DNA of 64,000 bases from Schlegelella_A sp036272325 (GTDB taxonomy: Bacteria; Pseudomonadota; Gammaproteobacteria; Burkholderiales; Burkholderiaceae_C). A model generated the notes under the pieces. The model was not told the DNA's origin, searched no databases, and saw only the letters and a program-made list of their open reading frames with translations. This document shows positions 16,219 to 24,847 of the stretch, in pieces (positions within the stretch are counted from its first letter, which is position 1; each line of letters starts with the position of its first letter). Made by a program: the position numbers and the translations under genes. The stretch covers positions 1-64,000 of the forward strand of contig DATAYY010000166.1 in assembly GCA_036272325.1 (NCBI GenBank), in the 5' to 3' direction.

Positions 16219-17670
16219 GTGCCCTCGTCCGATCCGATCCACTCCCGCGCCGCGCTCGCCGAGCGCTACGGCCCCGGCTATCGCTGGCGCGTGCTGGTGA
16301 CGGTGATGATCGGCACCGTCGCGTCGATCATGGCGTCGACGATCATCAACGTCGCCGTGCCCGACATGGCCAGAGTCTTCGGCCTCGGCCAGGATCGCGC
16401 GCAGTGGCTGTCGGCCGGCTTCATGGGCGCGATGACGCTCTCGATGCTGACGACGCCGTGGCTGCTCTCGCGCTACGGCTACCGCCACACCTACACCGGC
16501 GCGGTGGTGCTGCTGATGGCAGGCGGCATCGTCGGCGGCCTCAGCCGCTGGTTCGATCTCGTTCTCGCGATGCGCGTCGCCGAAGGGCTCGCCGCCGGCA
16601 TCCTGCAGCCGATTCCGGCGATCGTCATCCTGCACGCGTTCGGCGCCGGCGAGCGCGGCAAGGCGATGGGCATCTTCGGCTTCGGCGTCGTCCTCGCGCC
16701 CGCGGTCGGACCAAGCGTCGGCGGCATCCTCGTCGAGTGGTTCGGTTGGCGCTCGATCTTCTTCGTCGTCACGCCGTTCTGCATCGTCGCGATCGCGATG
16801 GCGCAGCGCTATCTGCCGATCGGCGCTCCCGGCGGCGCGCCGGTCAGCCGTTCCGGCGGCCGCCTCGATGTCGTCGGCCTCGGCCTGATCGCGGTCGCCG
16901 TCCTCGCGCTTCTCAACGGCATGGTCCACCTGCACGGCGGGACGTTCGACCTCGCCCTTGCACTGCTTGCCTGCAGCATCGTCGCGACGATCGGCTTCGT
17001 CTACCACCAGCGCCGCGGCGCCCGACCGCTGATGGCGCTCGGCCTGTTCGGCCACCGCGTCTTCGCGATGGGCGGCACGGTCGCGTTCATCTACGGCATG
17101 GCACTGTTCGGGTCGACCTACCTCGTCCCCGTCTTCATGCAGGAAGCACTGCACCTGCCGCCTTCACAGGCCGGGGCGGTGCTGCTGCCCGCAGGCCTCG
17201 TCCTGGCGGTGACGATTCCCATCGCCGGCCGGCTCGCCGACCGGGTCGCGGTCCACCGCATGGTGAGCGTCGGCCTGGTCCTGCTCGCGTTGTCGTTCTT
17301 CCTGATGCTCGGCGTCGGCCTCGCGACCTCGCTCGCCCTGATCACCACGTGGGCGGTGGTCGGCCGCGCCGGACTCGGCCTGATCATGCCGTCGCTCAAC
17401 CTCGGCTCGATGCACGGCGTCCCGCACGTGCTGATCTCGCACGGCTCGAGCACGATCAACTTCCTGCGCCAGCTCGGCGGCGCGGTCGGCATCGGCCTGG
17501 TCGGCAACTTTCTCGCCTGGCGGTTGCGCACCCACGCCGCGACGCCGATCACCGCGTATCACGAGACGTTCGCCCTGGTCGGCGTCATCAGCGCGCTCGC
17601 GATTGTCGCCGCCTGGCGGATGGCACCGCGGCGACCCCTGCCGGCGCAGCCGGCGCGGCCCGCGGCATGA
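16219..17670 (+). CDS. DHA2-family (EmrB/QacA-like) MFS exporter
   Basis: About 483 residues with some 14 membrane helices. The 14-TM drug:H+ antiporter motifs are present: NVAVPDMARVFGLGQDRAQW in helix 1, and the antiporter motif C stretch LAPAVGPSVGGILVEWFGWR. The start is uncertain; GTG 16219 (VPSSDPIHSR) is chosen because the frame upstream overlaps M13 coding sequence and looks non-coding. It overlaps the following oxidoreductase by 4 nt, so transport and redox tailoring of some compound may be linked (inference). Substrate unknown. Confidence 0.85.
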   Translation: MPSSDPIHSRAALAERYGPGYRWRVLVTVMIGTVASIMASTIINVAVPDMARVFGLGQDRAQWLSAGFMGAMTLSMLTTPWLLSRYGYRHTYTGAVVLLMAGGIVGGLSRWFDLVLAMRVAEGLAAGILQPIPAIVILHAFGAGERGKAMGIFGFGVVLAPAVGPSVGGILVEWFGWRSIFFVVTPFCIVAIAMAQRYLPIGAPGGAPVSRSGGRLDVVGLGLIAVAVLALLNGMVHLHGGTFDLALALLACSIVATIGFVYHQRRGARPLMALGLFGHRVFAMGGTVAFIYGMALFGSTYLVPVFMQEALHLPPSQAGAVLLPAGLVLAVTIPIAGRLADRVAVHRMVSVGLVLLALSFFLMLGVGLATSLALITTWAVVGRAGLGLIMPSLNLGSMHGVPHVLISHGSSTINFLRQLGGAVGIGLVGNFLAWRLRTHAATPITAYHETFALVGVISALAIVAAWRMAPRRPLPAQPARPAA

Positions 17671-18932
17671 ACCTCGATCTCGATCTCCTTCCCGAGCGCT
17701 GCGACGCGATCGTCGTCGGTGCCGGTCCTGCCGGCAGCGCCGCGGCCCGGATCCTCGCGCAGGGCGGTCGCGAGGTCGTGCTGGTCGACGCGCACGCCTT
17801 CCCGCGCGACAAGATCTGCGGCGATGGCCTGATTCCCGACGCACACCGTGCGCTGGCCCGGCTCGGCGTGCTCGACGCCGTCATGGCCGAGGCGCGCCAG
17901 GCGACGTCGCTCGGCTGCATCGCGCCGCGCGGCGGCCGGATCGACGTGCCGGGTCGGCTCTCGGTGCTGCCGAGAAAGCGCCTCGACGAGATCGTCTGCC
18001 GTGCCGCGGTCGACGCCGGCGCGCGGATGTTCGCGCCGGCTCGTTTCGTCGCACCGCTGCGCGACGGCGCGGGACGCGTCGTCGGCGCTCGCCAGCAGCA
18101 CGGCGAGCGCAGCCGCGATGTCCGCGCGCCGTGGCTCGTTCTCGCCAGCGGCGCGCAGCCGCAGGCGACCATCGCCGCCGGCCTTTGCGAGCGCCGCACG
18201 CCGAGCGCCATCGCCTTGCGCGGCTACGTCGAGAACGCGGCGATGACGGCGCGCATCGCGAGCCTCGAGGTCGTCTGGCACAAACGGCTCGCGCCGGGCT
18301 ACGGCTGGATCTTTCCGTGCGGCAACGACGTCTTCAACGTCGGCGTCGGCGTCGCCGGCAGCCACACGCCGGGCCCCGACGGCCGCTACGCGACGCACAG
18401 CGCCAACCTGCGCAAGGCCTTCGCCGCATTCCAGACGGTGTACCGGCCGGCGCGTGAGCTCGTCGAAGGCGGCCGCTGGCTGGGCGAGCCCGGCCACGAG
18501 CTGAAGGGGGCGCCGCTGCGCTTCTCGCTCGTCGGCGCGCGCCTCGAGGCGCCGGGCGTCCTTGTCACCGGCGAGGCGGCTGGCAGCACGTACGCGTTCA
18601 CCGGCGAAGGCATCGGCAAGGCGATGGAGACCGGCATCCATGCCGCCGAGGCGATTCTCGGCCGCGCCGCCGGCGACACCACCAGTGATGCCGACGCCGT
18701 CGTGCGTGCCGACTATGCGGCGCGCGTGCTGGCGCTGAAGCCGCGCTTCGATCTCTACGAGCAGGCCAACCGTGCCAACGAGCAGCCCTGGCTGGTCGAC
18801 CTGCTGGTCTGGAGCGCGCGGCGGAGTCCGCGGCGGTTGCAGCGCATGGCCGGCGTGCTCGAGGAGACGCATATTCCGACCGATGCCGGCACCGTGCGCG
18901 GCGTCCTGCGCCGCCTGGTCGACTGGCGCTGA
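17667..18932 (+). CDS. FAD-dependent oxidoreductase, geranylgeranyl-reductase-like
   Basis: A 421-residue flavoprotein. The N-terminal dinucleotide motif is DAIVVGAGPAGSAAARIL, followed by FPRDKICGDGL, characteristic of the geranylgeranyl reductase / squalene-epoxidase-like group (COG0644). A second FAD motif, GVLVTGEAAGSTYAFTGEGI, lies near residues 290-310. Substrates in this family range from isoprenoid chains to halogenated pyrroles, so the reaction is not assigned. ATG 17667 is translationally coupled to the upstream exporter. Confidence 0.85.
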   Translation: MNLDLDLLPERCDAIVVGAGPAGSAAARILAQGGREVVLVDAHAFPRDKICGDGLIPDAHRALARLGVLDAVMAEARQATSLGCIAPRGGRIDVPGRLSVLPRKRLDEIVCRAAVDAGARMFAPARFVAPLRDGAGRVVGARQQHGERSRDVRAPWLVLASGAQPQATIAAGLCERRTPSAIALRGYVENAAMTARIASLEVVWHKRLAPGYGWIFPCGNDVFNVGVGVAGSHTPGPDGRYATHSANLRKAFAAFQTVYRPARELVEGGRWLGEPGHELKGAPLRFSLVGARLEAPGVLVTGEAAGSTYAFTGEGIGKAMETGIHAAEAILGRAAGDTTSDADAVVRADYAARVLALKPRFDLYEQANRANEQPWLVDLLVWSARRSPRRLQRMAGVLEETHIPTDAGTVRGVLRRLVDWR

Positions 18933-19029
18933 GGCGGCGAACTTTGCAGTGCTCGTTGTCGAAATCGGCGCCGCTCGCTCGTCATCGTCATGAGCGCCAC
19001 CGTCGGCGCTCGTCACTTCTGGAGCCACC

Positions 19030-19392
19030 ATGGACTACATGCTGATGTTCTATCAATCGGCCGACGACTTCGCGACCCGCGCCGACCCGGCGCGTTCGCC
19101 CGCCTACTACGCCGGCTGGACGGCGTACGTGCAGGCCATCTACGCCGCCGGCATCGCCAAGAGCGGCGATGGCCTGCAGCCGCCGTCGACGGCGACGACG
19201 CTGCGTATCGGCGACGGCAAGCGGCGCGTTCAGGACGGGCCGTTCGCCGAGAGCAAGGAGCAGCTCGGCGGCTTTTTCGTCATCGACGTTCCCGATCTCG
19301 ACAGCGCGCTCGCGTGGGCGGCGCGGGCGCCGTGCGCGGCGACCGGCGCAGTCGAGGTGCGGCCGACGATTCCGCGCCAGGCGAGCGCTTGA
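19030..19392 (+). CDS. YciI/DGPF-domain protein
   Basis: A 120-residue protein starting MDYMLMFYQSADDFATR and containing the name-giving DGPF in KRRVQDGPFAESKEQLGGFF near residues 70-90. This DGPF type of the YCII superfamily is regularly encoded next to ECF42 sigma factors, as here: its TGA overlaps the sigma TTG start by 4 nt. The biochemical role is unknown; it is often proposed to act with the sigma factor. Confidence 0.88.
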   Translation: MDYMLMFYQSADDFATRADPARSPAYYAGWTAYVQAIYAAGIAKSGDGLQPPSTATTLRIGDGKRRVQDGPFAESKEQLGGFFVIDVPDLDSALAWAARAPCAATGAVEVRPTIPRQASA

Positions 19393-20624
19393 GCGATGCG
19401 GCCCGCGCCGCTGCGCCGACGGCCGCCGAGGCCGCCGCCGCAGTGGCGCGCGACTCGTTTGGCCGTCTCGTCGCCTACCTCGCGGCGCGCTCGCACGACA
19501 TCGCCGGCGCCGAGGATGCGCTCGGCGACGCCTTCGCCGCCGCGCTGCGCGACTGGCCGGTCGACGGCGTCCCCGGCGCGCCCGAGGCGTGGCTGCTGAC
19601 GACCGCACGACGGCGCCTCCACGACCGCTGGCGCCACGGCCTCGTCGAAGCCGGCGCCGAGGCGACGCTCGCGATCGTCTTCGGCGATCTCGCGGCGCTG
19701 CCCGAGCCGGAATTTCCCGATGACCGCCTGAAGCTGATGTTCGTTTGTGCGCATCCGGCGGTCGATCCATCGGCGCGCGCGGCGCTGATGCTGCAGACGG
19801 TGCTCGGCCTCGACGCGGCACGGATCGCGTCGGCGTTCCTGGTCGCGCCGGCGACGCTGTCGCAGCGCCTGGTCCGTGCCAAGACCAAGATCCGCAGCGC
19901 CGCCATTGCTTTCGAGGTGCCCGGCGCCGACGAATGGGCGCCGCGCCTCGCCGACGTGCTGGAGGCCGTCTACGCTGCCTATGGCACCGGTTGGGACGAC
20001 GTCGCCGGTACCGACCCGACCAGGATCGGCCTCGCCGAAGAAGCGCTGACGCTCGCCGCGATGCTCGTTCGCCTCGTCCCCGACGCGGCCGAGGCATGGG
20101 GGCTCGTCGCTCTGCTCGCGTTCTGCCAGTCACGCGTGCGCGCGCGCCGCAATCCGCAGGGCGACTATGTCCCGCTCGCCGCACAGGACACTGCCCTCTG
20201 GGACCGCGAGCTGCTCGGCGTCGCCGAGGCGGCGCTGCAGAAGGCGGCGACGCTGGCGGCGCCGGGAGCCTTCCAGCTCGAGGCGGCGATCCAGTCGGCG
20301 CACACCCAGCGCTGCCTCGGCGCCGACGTCCCGGCGACGGCGATCGTCGAGCTCTACGACGGGCTCGTCGCCGTCCAGCCGACGATCGGCGCGATCGTCA
20401 GCCGCGCCTGCGCCGTCGGAGCAGCGGAGGGTCCGGCAGCCGGCCTCGCCGCCCTCGCGACGCTCGCCGCCGAAGACGTCGATGCGTACCAGCCGTACTG
20501 GGCGGCGCTCGCGCACCTCGCCGACGCCGCGGGCGACGAGCGCACGTCACGCGCCGCGCGCGAGCGCGCCGTCGGCCTCAGCACCGATCCGGCGGTGCGT
20601 CGCTTTCTCCTTCGCGGCGACTAG
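19389..20624 (+). CDS. ECF42-type RNA polymerase sigma factor with C-terminal TPR-like domain
   Basis: About 411 residues. Sigma region 2 is weakly conserved (VAYLAARSHDIAGAEDALGD, then AWLLTTARRRLHDRW). Region 4 includes MLQTVLGLDAARIASAF, ATLSQRLVRAKTKIR. A long helical, alanine-rich extension of ~220 residues follows, typical of ECF42, where it is thought to replace an anti-sigma factor in control. No anti-sigma gene is adjacent. No ATG fits; TTG 19389 overlapping the upstream TGA is the best start. The pairing with a DGPF protein supports the assignment. Confidence 0.88.
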   Translation: MSDAARAAAPTAAEAAAAVARDSFGRLVAYLAARSHDIAGAEDALGDAFAAALRDWPVDGVPGAPEAWLLTTARRRLHDRWRHGLVEAGAEATLAIVFGDLAALPEPEFPDDRLKLMFVCAHPAVDPSARAALMLQTVLGLDAARIASAFLVAPATLSQRLVRAKTKIRSAAIAFEVPGADEWAPRLADVLEAVYAAYGTGWDDVAGTDPTRIGLAEEALTLAAMLVRLVPDAAEAWGLVALLAFCQSRVRARRNPQGDYVPLAAQDTALWDRELLGVAEAALQKAATLAAPGAFQLEAAIQSAHTQRCLGADVPATAIVELYDGLVAVQPTIGAIVSRACAVGAAEGPAAGLAALATLAAEDVDAYQPYWAALAHLADAAGDERTSRAARERAVGLSTDPAVRRFLLRGD

Positions 20625-20674
20625 ACGCTGCGGCCCATCCATACTGGAGGTCGATCTCCTCCGTCGTCGCCGCC

Positions 20675-21430
20675 ATGTGTCAGCTCCTCGGCATGAACGC
20701 CAACACGCCGACCGACGTGATGTTCAGCTTCACGGGCTTCGCGACGCGCGCGCAGGAACACAAGGACGGCTTCGGTATCGCCTTCTTCGAGGACAAGGGC
20801 GTGCGCCTGTTCGTCGACACCTCGAGCGCGCGCGAGTCGCCGGTGGCCGAGATGGTGCGGCGCTATCCGATCCGCAGCCGCAACATCGTCGCCCACATCC
20901 GGAAGGCGACGCAGGGGCCGGTCGCGCTCGAGAACACGCACCCGTTCGTTCGCGAGCTGTGGGGCCGCTACTGGGTGTTCGCCCACAACGGTGATTTGAA
21001 GAGCTACAAGCCGCGGCTGCATGGTGCGTTCCGGCCGGTCGGCACGACCGATAGCGAGCGCGCCTTCTGCTGGCTGATGCAGGAGCTCGCCAAGTCGCAC
21101 GCCGGCGTTCCCGGCATCGCCGAGCTGAGCGCGACGCTGGCCGAGTTGTTGCCGCAGATTGCCGCGCACGGCGTCTTCAACGCGACGCTCAGCAACGGCC
21201 AGGCGCTGTGGGCGCACTGCTCGACGCAGCTGCACCACATTGTCAGGAAGCACCCGTTCGCGCGCGCGTCGCTGCAGGACGAGGACATCACAGTCGACTT
21301 CGCCGACCAGACGTCGCCGAGCGACCGCGTCGCCGTCGTCGTCACCGAGCCGTTGACGAGCGACGAGCGATGGGTCGCTTTCGGGCCGGGCGAGATGCGG
21401 GTGTTCGTCGACGGCGCGCCGTTCGGGTAA
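20675..21430 (+). CDS. class II glutamine amidotransferase (YafJ-like)
   Basis: A 251-residue Ntn-type amidotransferase. The catalytic cysteine is residue 2 (MCQLLGMN), exposed after removal of Met. Other conserved pieces are HKDGFGIAFFED, HIRKATQGPVALENTHPF and WVFAHNGDLKSY. It probably releases ammonia from glutamine, but the acceptor for this family is unknown. The starting ATG 20675 is fixed by the required Cys2. It lies 50 bases after the sigma factor on the same strand; any functional link is unproven. Confidence 0.9.
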   Translation: MCQLLGMNANTPTDVMFSFTGFATRAQEHKDGFGIAFFEDKGVRLFVDTSSARESPVAEMVRRYPIRSRNIVAHIRKATQGPVALENTHPFVRELWGRYWVFAHNGDLKSYKPRLHGAFRPVGTTDSERAFCWLMQELAKSHAGVPGIAELSATLAELLPQIAAHGVFNATLSNGQALWAHCSTQLHHIVRKHPFARASLQDEDITVDFADQTSPSDRVAVVVTEPLTSDERWVAFGPGEMRVFVDGAPFG

Positions 21431-21496
21431 GAGCCCAGGGGCGCGCTTGCATTTGGCAACACAATGCAGCCCGCTCCCCTCGCCACACCCTGACGC

Positions 21497-23209
21497 ATGG
21501 CCACCGACACCCCCGCCCCGACGCCGCGCTTCGACTCGTTTTACAAGCACGATGAGCTGACCAAGCTGCTGTTCGAGTACGCGCAGGCGTACCCGACGCT
21601 GGCCGCGATCCGCTCGATCGGCAAGAGCTTCGAGGGCCGCGAGATCTGGGTCGCGACGCTGACCAACATCGCGACCGGGCTGGCCGAGGACAAGCCGGCG
21701 TTCTGGTGCGACGGCAACATTCACGCTGCCGAGCTGACAGCGTCGACCGCAGTGCTCTATTTCCTCCACGAGCTGCTCACGAAGCACGGCAGCGACGCCG
21801 CGATCACCCGGCTGCTCGACACCCGCGCGGTCTACCTCTGCCCGCGCCTCAACCCGGACGGCGCCGAGCTCGCGCTCGCCGATCGGCCGCGCCACATCCG
21901 CTCTTCCACGCGGCGTTACCCGTTCGACGAAGAGCCGGTCGAAGGCCTGACGCGCGAAGACATCGACGGCGACGGTCGCATCCTTTTCATGCGCATCGCC
22001 GATCCACACGGCACCTGGAAGAAGTGCGCGCAGGATCCGCGGCTGATGGTCGCGCGCGAGCCAGGCGAGTTCGGCGGCGAGTACTTCCGCCTCATGCCCG
22101 AGGGGCTGATCGAGAACTACGACGGCCTGACGATCAAGGTCAACGCCGACCTCGAAGGGCTCGACCTCAACCGCAACTTCCCGTCCGGCTGGCGCCAGGA
22201 ATACGAGCAGGTCGGCGCCGGCGACTACCCGACGAGCGAGCCCGAGGTCAAGGCGATGGTCGACTTCATCGTCGCCCACAAGAACATCGGCGCCGCGGTC
22301 AGCTACCACACGCACAGCGGCGTGATCCTCAGGCCGATGGGAACGCAGAGCGACGACGACATGATCCCGGAGGACCTGTGGTCGATCAAGCGCTTCAGCG
22401 AGATCGGCGCCAAGCTCACCGGCTATCCGGCAATCAGCATCTGGCACGACTTCAAGTACCACCCGAAGGAAGTGATCAGCGGCACCCAGGACTGGATCTA
22501 CGAGCACCTCGGCGCGCTGTTCTGGGTGGTCGAGATCTGGGCGCCGAACAAGGAGGCCGGCATCGCCGACTACCACTTCATCAACTGGTACCGCGAGCAC
22601 CCGGTCGAAGACGACCTCAAGCTCATCCGGTGGAGCGACGAGCACTGCGGCGGCCAGGCGCACGTCGACTGGAAGCCGTTCATGCATCCGCAGCTCGGCC
22701 CGGTCGAGATCGGCGGCTGGGACAAGATGAACTACTGGCGCAATCCGCCACCACCGCTGCGCGAGCGCGAGGCGGCGCGCTTCCCGAAGTGGATGACCAC
22801 GATCGCGCTCTCGCTGCCCAGGCTCGAGCTGCTGCGCACCGAGGTGCGCGCGCTCGGTCCCGACACCTGGCGCGTCCGCATCGCGGTCGCCAACAGCGGC
22901 TGGCTACCGGCCTACGTGACCAGACGCGCGCTGGAGAGAAAGACGGTGCGCGGCGTCATCTTCGAGATCCACCTTGCCGAGAACGACGCCTCGGTCTCGC
23001 TCGTCAGCGGCAAGCCGCGGATGGAAGGGCCGCAGCTCGAGGGCCACGCGCCGAAGAACTCGCTCAACGCCTTCCTGCCGGGGCGCGAGATCACCGCTGA
23101 CCGCGCCGTCGGCGAGTGGGTCGTTCGCGCGCCGAAGGGGACGCGGCTGGCGATCGGCGCCCGCGCCGATCGCGCCGGCGCGGTGCGGGCCGAGGTCGTG
23201 CTCGACTAG
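21497..23209 (+). CDS. M14-family zinc carboxypeptidase
   Basis: A 570-residue protein. The carboxypeptidase domain covers about residues 15-390: zinc ligands HxxE in DGNIHAAELTAS, substrate residues in CPRLNPDGAELAL and LDLNRNFPSGW, the third ligand in AVSYHTHSGV, and a probable catalytic glutamate in LFWVVEIWAPN. An added C-terminal beta-rich region (~430-570) resembles domains of large M14 enzymes. No signal peptide is seen, so it is probably cytoplasmic. It ends in a 4-nt overlap with the convergent porin gene. Confidence 0.9.
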   Translation: MATDTPAPTPRFDSFYKHDELTKLLFEYAQAYPTLAAIRSIGKSFEGREIWVATLTNIATGLAEDKPAFWCDGNIHAAELTASTAVLYFLHELLTKHGSDAAITRLLDTRAVYLCPRLNPDGAELALADRPRHIRSSTRRYPFDEEPVEGLTREDIDGDGRILFMRIADPHGTWKKCAQDPRLMVAREPGEFGGEYFRLMPEGLIENYDGLTIKVNADLEGLDLNRNFPSGWRQEYEQVGAGDYPTSEPEVKAMVDFIVAHKNIGAAVSYHTHSGVILRPMGTQSDDDMIPEDLWSIKRFSEIGAKLTGYPAISIWHDFKYHPKEVISGTQDWIYEHLGALFWVVEIWAPNKEAGIADYHFINWYREHPVEDDLKLIRWSDEHCGGQAHVDWKPFMHPQLGPVEIGGWDKMNYWRNPPPPLREREAARFPKWMTTIALSLPRLELLRTEVRALGPDTWRVRIAVANSGWLPAYVTRRALERKTVRGVIFEIHLAENDASVSLVSGKPRMEGPQLEGHAPKNSLNAFLPGREITADRAVGEWVVRAPKGTRLAIGARADRAGAVRAEVVLD

Positions 23210-24237
23210 AAGCGGAGGCGAACGCCGCCGGCGACCGTCTTGCCGGAGGACACGAAGCTCAGCTTCTCGAACAGCGCGGCGAGGTAGATGTCGGTGTTCT
23301 TCGACAGGAAGTAGTCGTAGCCGATCGAGGTGGTCGCGTCGGTGACCGCGCGCACGCTCGTCTTGATGTGCGAGTTGCCGTACGCGGCCAGGATCAGGCT
23401 TTGGCCGATCGGCACGGCGACGCCGAGCTGGTAGAGGATAGTTTGCTCGTCGAGCGTGGCCTTGGTCTCGACGCGGCCGACCTGGCCGTACACGCGCACG
23501 ATCGTGAAGTCATAGCTGGCGCTGATCTGATAGATGTTCTGCCGCTCGAAGCCATCCGGCACCGGCAGCGCGCTGTTCTTGATGTTCTCCGCAGCGAGCG
23601 CGAGCGCGAACGGGCCGGTGATGTAGGCGACGCTCGCGCCCAGGTTGTGCTCGGTGTTGGGCGACCCGTCCGGCGCCTCGGAGAGGTTGCCGGCGACGTT
23701 GATCCTGAGCGGCGTGTCGCTCGTGTTGTTGTGGTAGGAGAGCGAGTTGTTCCAGCGCGAGTCACCGAGGACGACGCCGCGGCTGCCGAAGTACTGGCGC
23801 GCGCTCGGCGAGAACCCGGGGCTTTCGCCGAACGGATTGAAGTTGATCGTCGTCAGGTAGAGCGGAGTCGGGGTGCGGCCGAGGACCGTCGTGCCGAACT
23901 GGCCCGACAGGCCGACACTCGCCTCGCGGGCCCAGAACGGGTCGCCTTCCATGCGGCCGGCACTGCCGGTGTCGACGCGAAGGTAGGACTCGAGGCGAAA
24001 CACGGCGCGCAGGCCGCCGCCGAGATCCTCGTTGCCGCGAAAGCCGATGAAGCTGCGCTGCAGGTTGCCGTTGTCGAGCTGCCAGCTGTGACGGTCGGCG
24101 CCGACGTCCCTGGAGTAGCTGCCCGACGCGTCGATGAGACCGTAAAGGACGCTGTTCTGCGCCGCTGCGCCGGCGCTGCCGAGCACGGCGGCGAGAGCTA
24201 GCGAGGCGGTACGGATCGTGCGGGCGATTCGGGACAT
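23206..24237 (-). CDS. Gram-negative general porin
   Basis: A 343-residue outer-membrane barrel of the Burkholderia/Neisseria porin family. The signal peptide (TASLALAAVLGSAGAAAQ) is followed by the usual first strand SVLYGLIDASGSYSR and SFIGFRGNEDLGGGLRAVF. Alternating strands follow, and the protein ends GGVRLRF with the C-terminal Phe required for outer-membrane insertion. It probably forms 16-strand trimers for small hydrophilic solutes. ATG 24237 gives the clean leader; 148 bases separate it from divergent iorA. Confidence 0.93.
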   Translation of the reverse strand: MSRIARTIRTASLALAAVLGSAGAAAQNSVLYGLIDASGSYSRDVGADRHSWQLDNGNLQRSFIGFRGNEDLGGGLRAVFRLESYLRVDTGSAGRMEGDPFWAREASVGLSGQFGTTVLGRTPTPLYLTTINFNPFGESPGFSPSARQYFGSRGVVLGDSRWNNSLSYHNNTSDTPLRINVAGNLSEAPDGSPNTEHNLGASVAYITGPFALALAAENIKNSALPVPDGFERQNIYQISASYDFTIVRVYGQVGRVETKATLDEQTILYQLGVAVPIGQSLILAAYGNSHIKTSVRAVTDATTSIGYDYFLSKNTDIYLAALFEKLSFVSSGKTVAGGVRLRF

Positions 24238-24385
24238 CTCGGGATTCCGGCGGCAAGCGGACAACGACGCGACGGCGCCGGTGCCGGGCTGCATTCTGGC
24301 CGAGATCGTCGCCGGATCGTGCGCACGTCGGGTCGTGTGCGTCCAAGCCGCCACAATCGCACTCCCCCAGGGCTTCGAACTCGCG

Positions 24386-24847
24386 ATGGAGATCTTCGTC
24401 AACGGCACCGGGCGCGAGCTTCCGGACGAACTCGCCGATCCGGCGCTGCCGCTGCTCTGGGCGTTGCGCGACCTGCTCGGCTTCACCGGAACCAAGTTCG
24501 GCTGCGGCGTGGCGGCGTGCGGCGCCTGCACGGTCCACGTCGACGGCGCCGCCGTCCGCTCGTGCGTCGTTCCGATCGGGCGTCTGCAAGGGCGCCGGGT
24601 CGTCACGATCGAGGCGCTCGGCGACGCCGCGGCGCCGCATCCGCTGCAGCGCGCCTGGGCCGAGCATCAGGTGCCGCAGTGCGGCTATTGCCAGAGCGGC
24701 GTCCTCATGGCCGCCGCCGCGCTGTTGGCGAAGAACAGAAAGCCGAGCGACGCCGAGATCGACGCCGCGGTCGACAACATCTGCCGCTGCGGAACGTATC
24801 CGCGCCTGCGCGCCGCGATCCGCGCCGCCGGCGCGGCGATGTCGTGA
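24386..24847 (+). CDS. iorA: isoquinoline 1-oxidoreductase-type alpha subunit, [2Fe-2S] protein
   Basis: A 153-residue small subunit of a molybdenum hydroxylase. The plant-type [2Fe-2S] cluster site is KFGCGVAACGACTVHVDG; the second, helical [2Fe-2S] domain has QCGYCQSG and NICRCGTYPRLRAAI. It passes electrons from the molybdopterin subunit. ATG 24386 follows an upstream frame that is not conserved. Its stop overlaps the iorB start (GTGA at 24844-24847). No cytochrome c or FAD subunit gene is adjacent, as usual for the Ior class. Confidence 0.93.
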   Translation: MEIFVNGTGRELPDELADPALPLLWALRDLLGFTGTKFGCGVAACGACTVHVDGAAVRSCVVPIGRLQGRRVVTIEALGDAAAPHPLQRAWAEHQVPQCGYCQSGVLMAAAALLAKNRKPSDAEIDAAVDNICRCGTYPRLRAAIRAAGAAMS

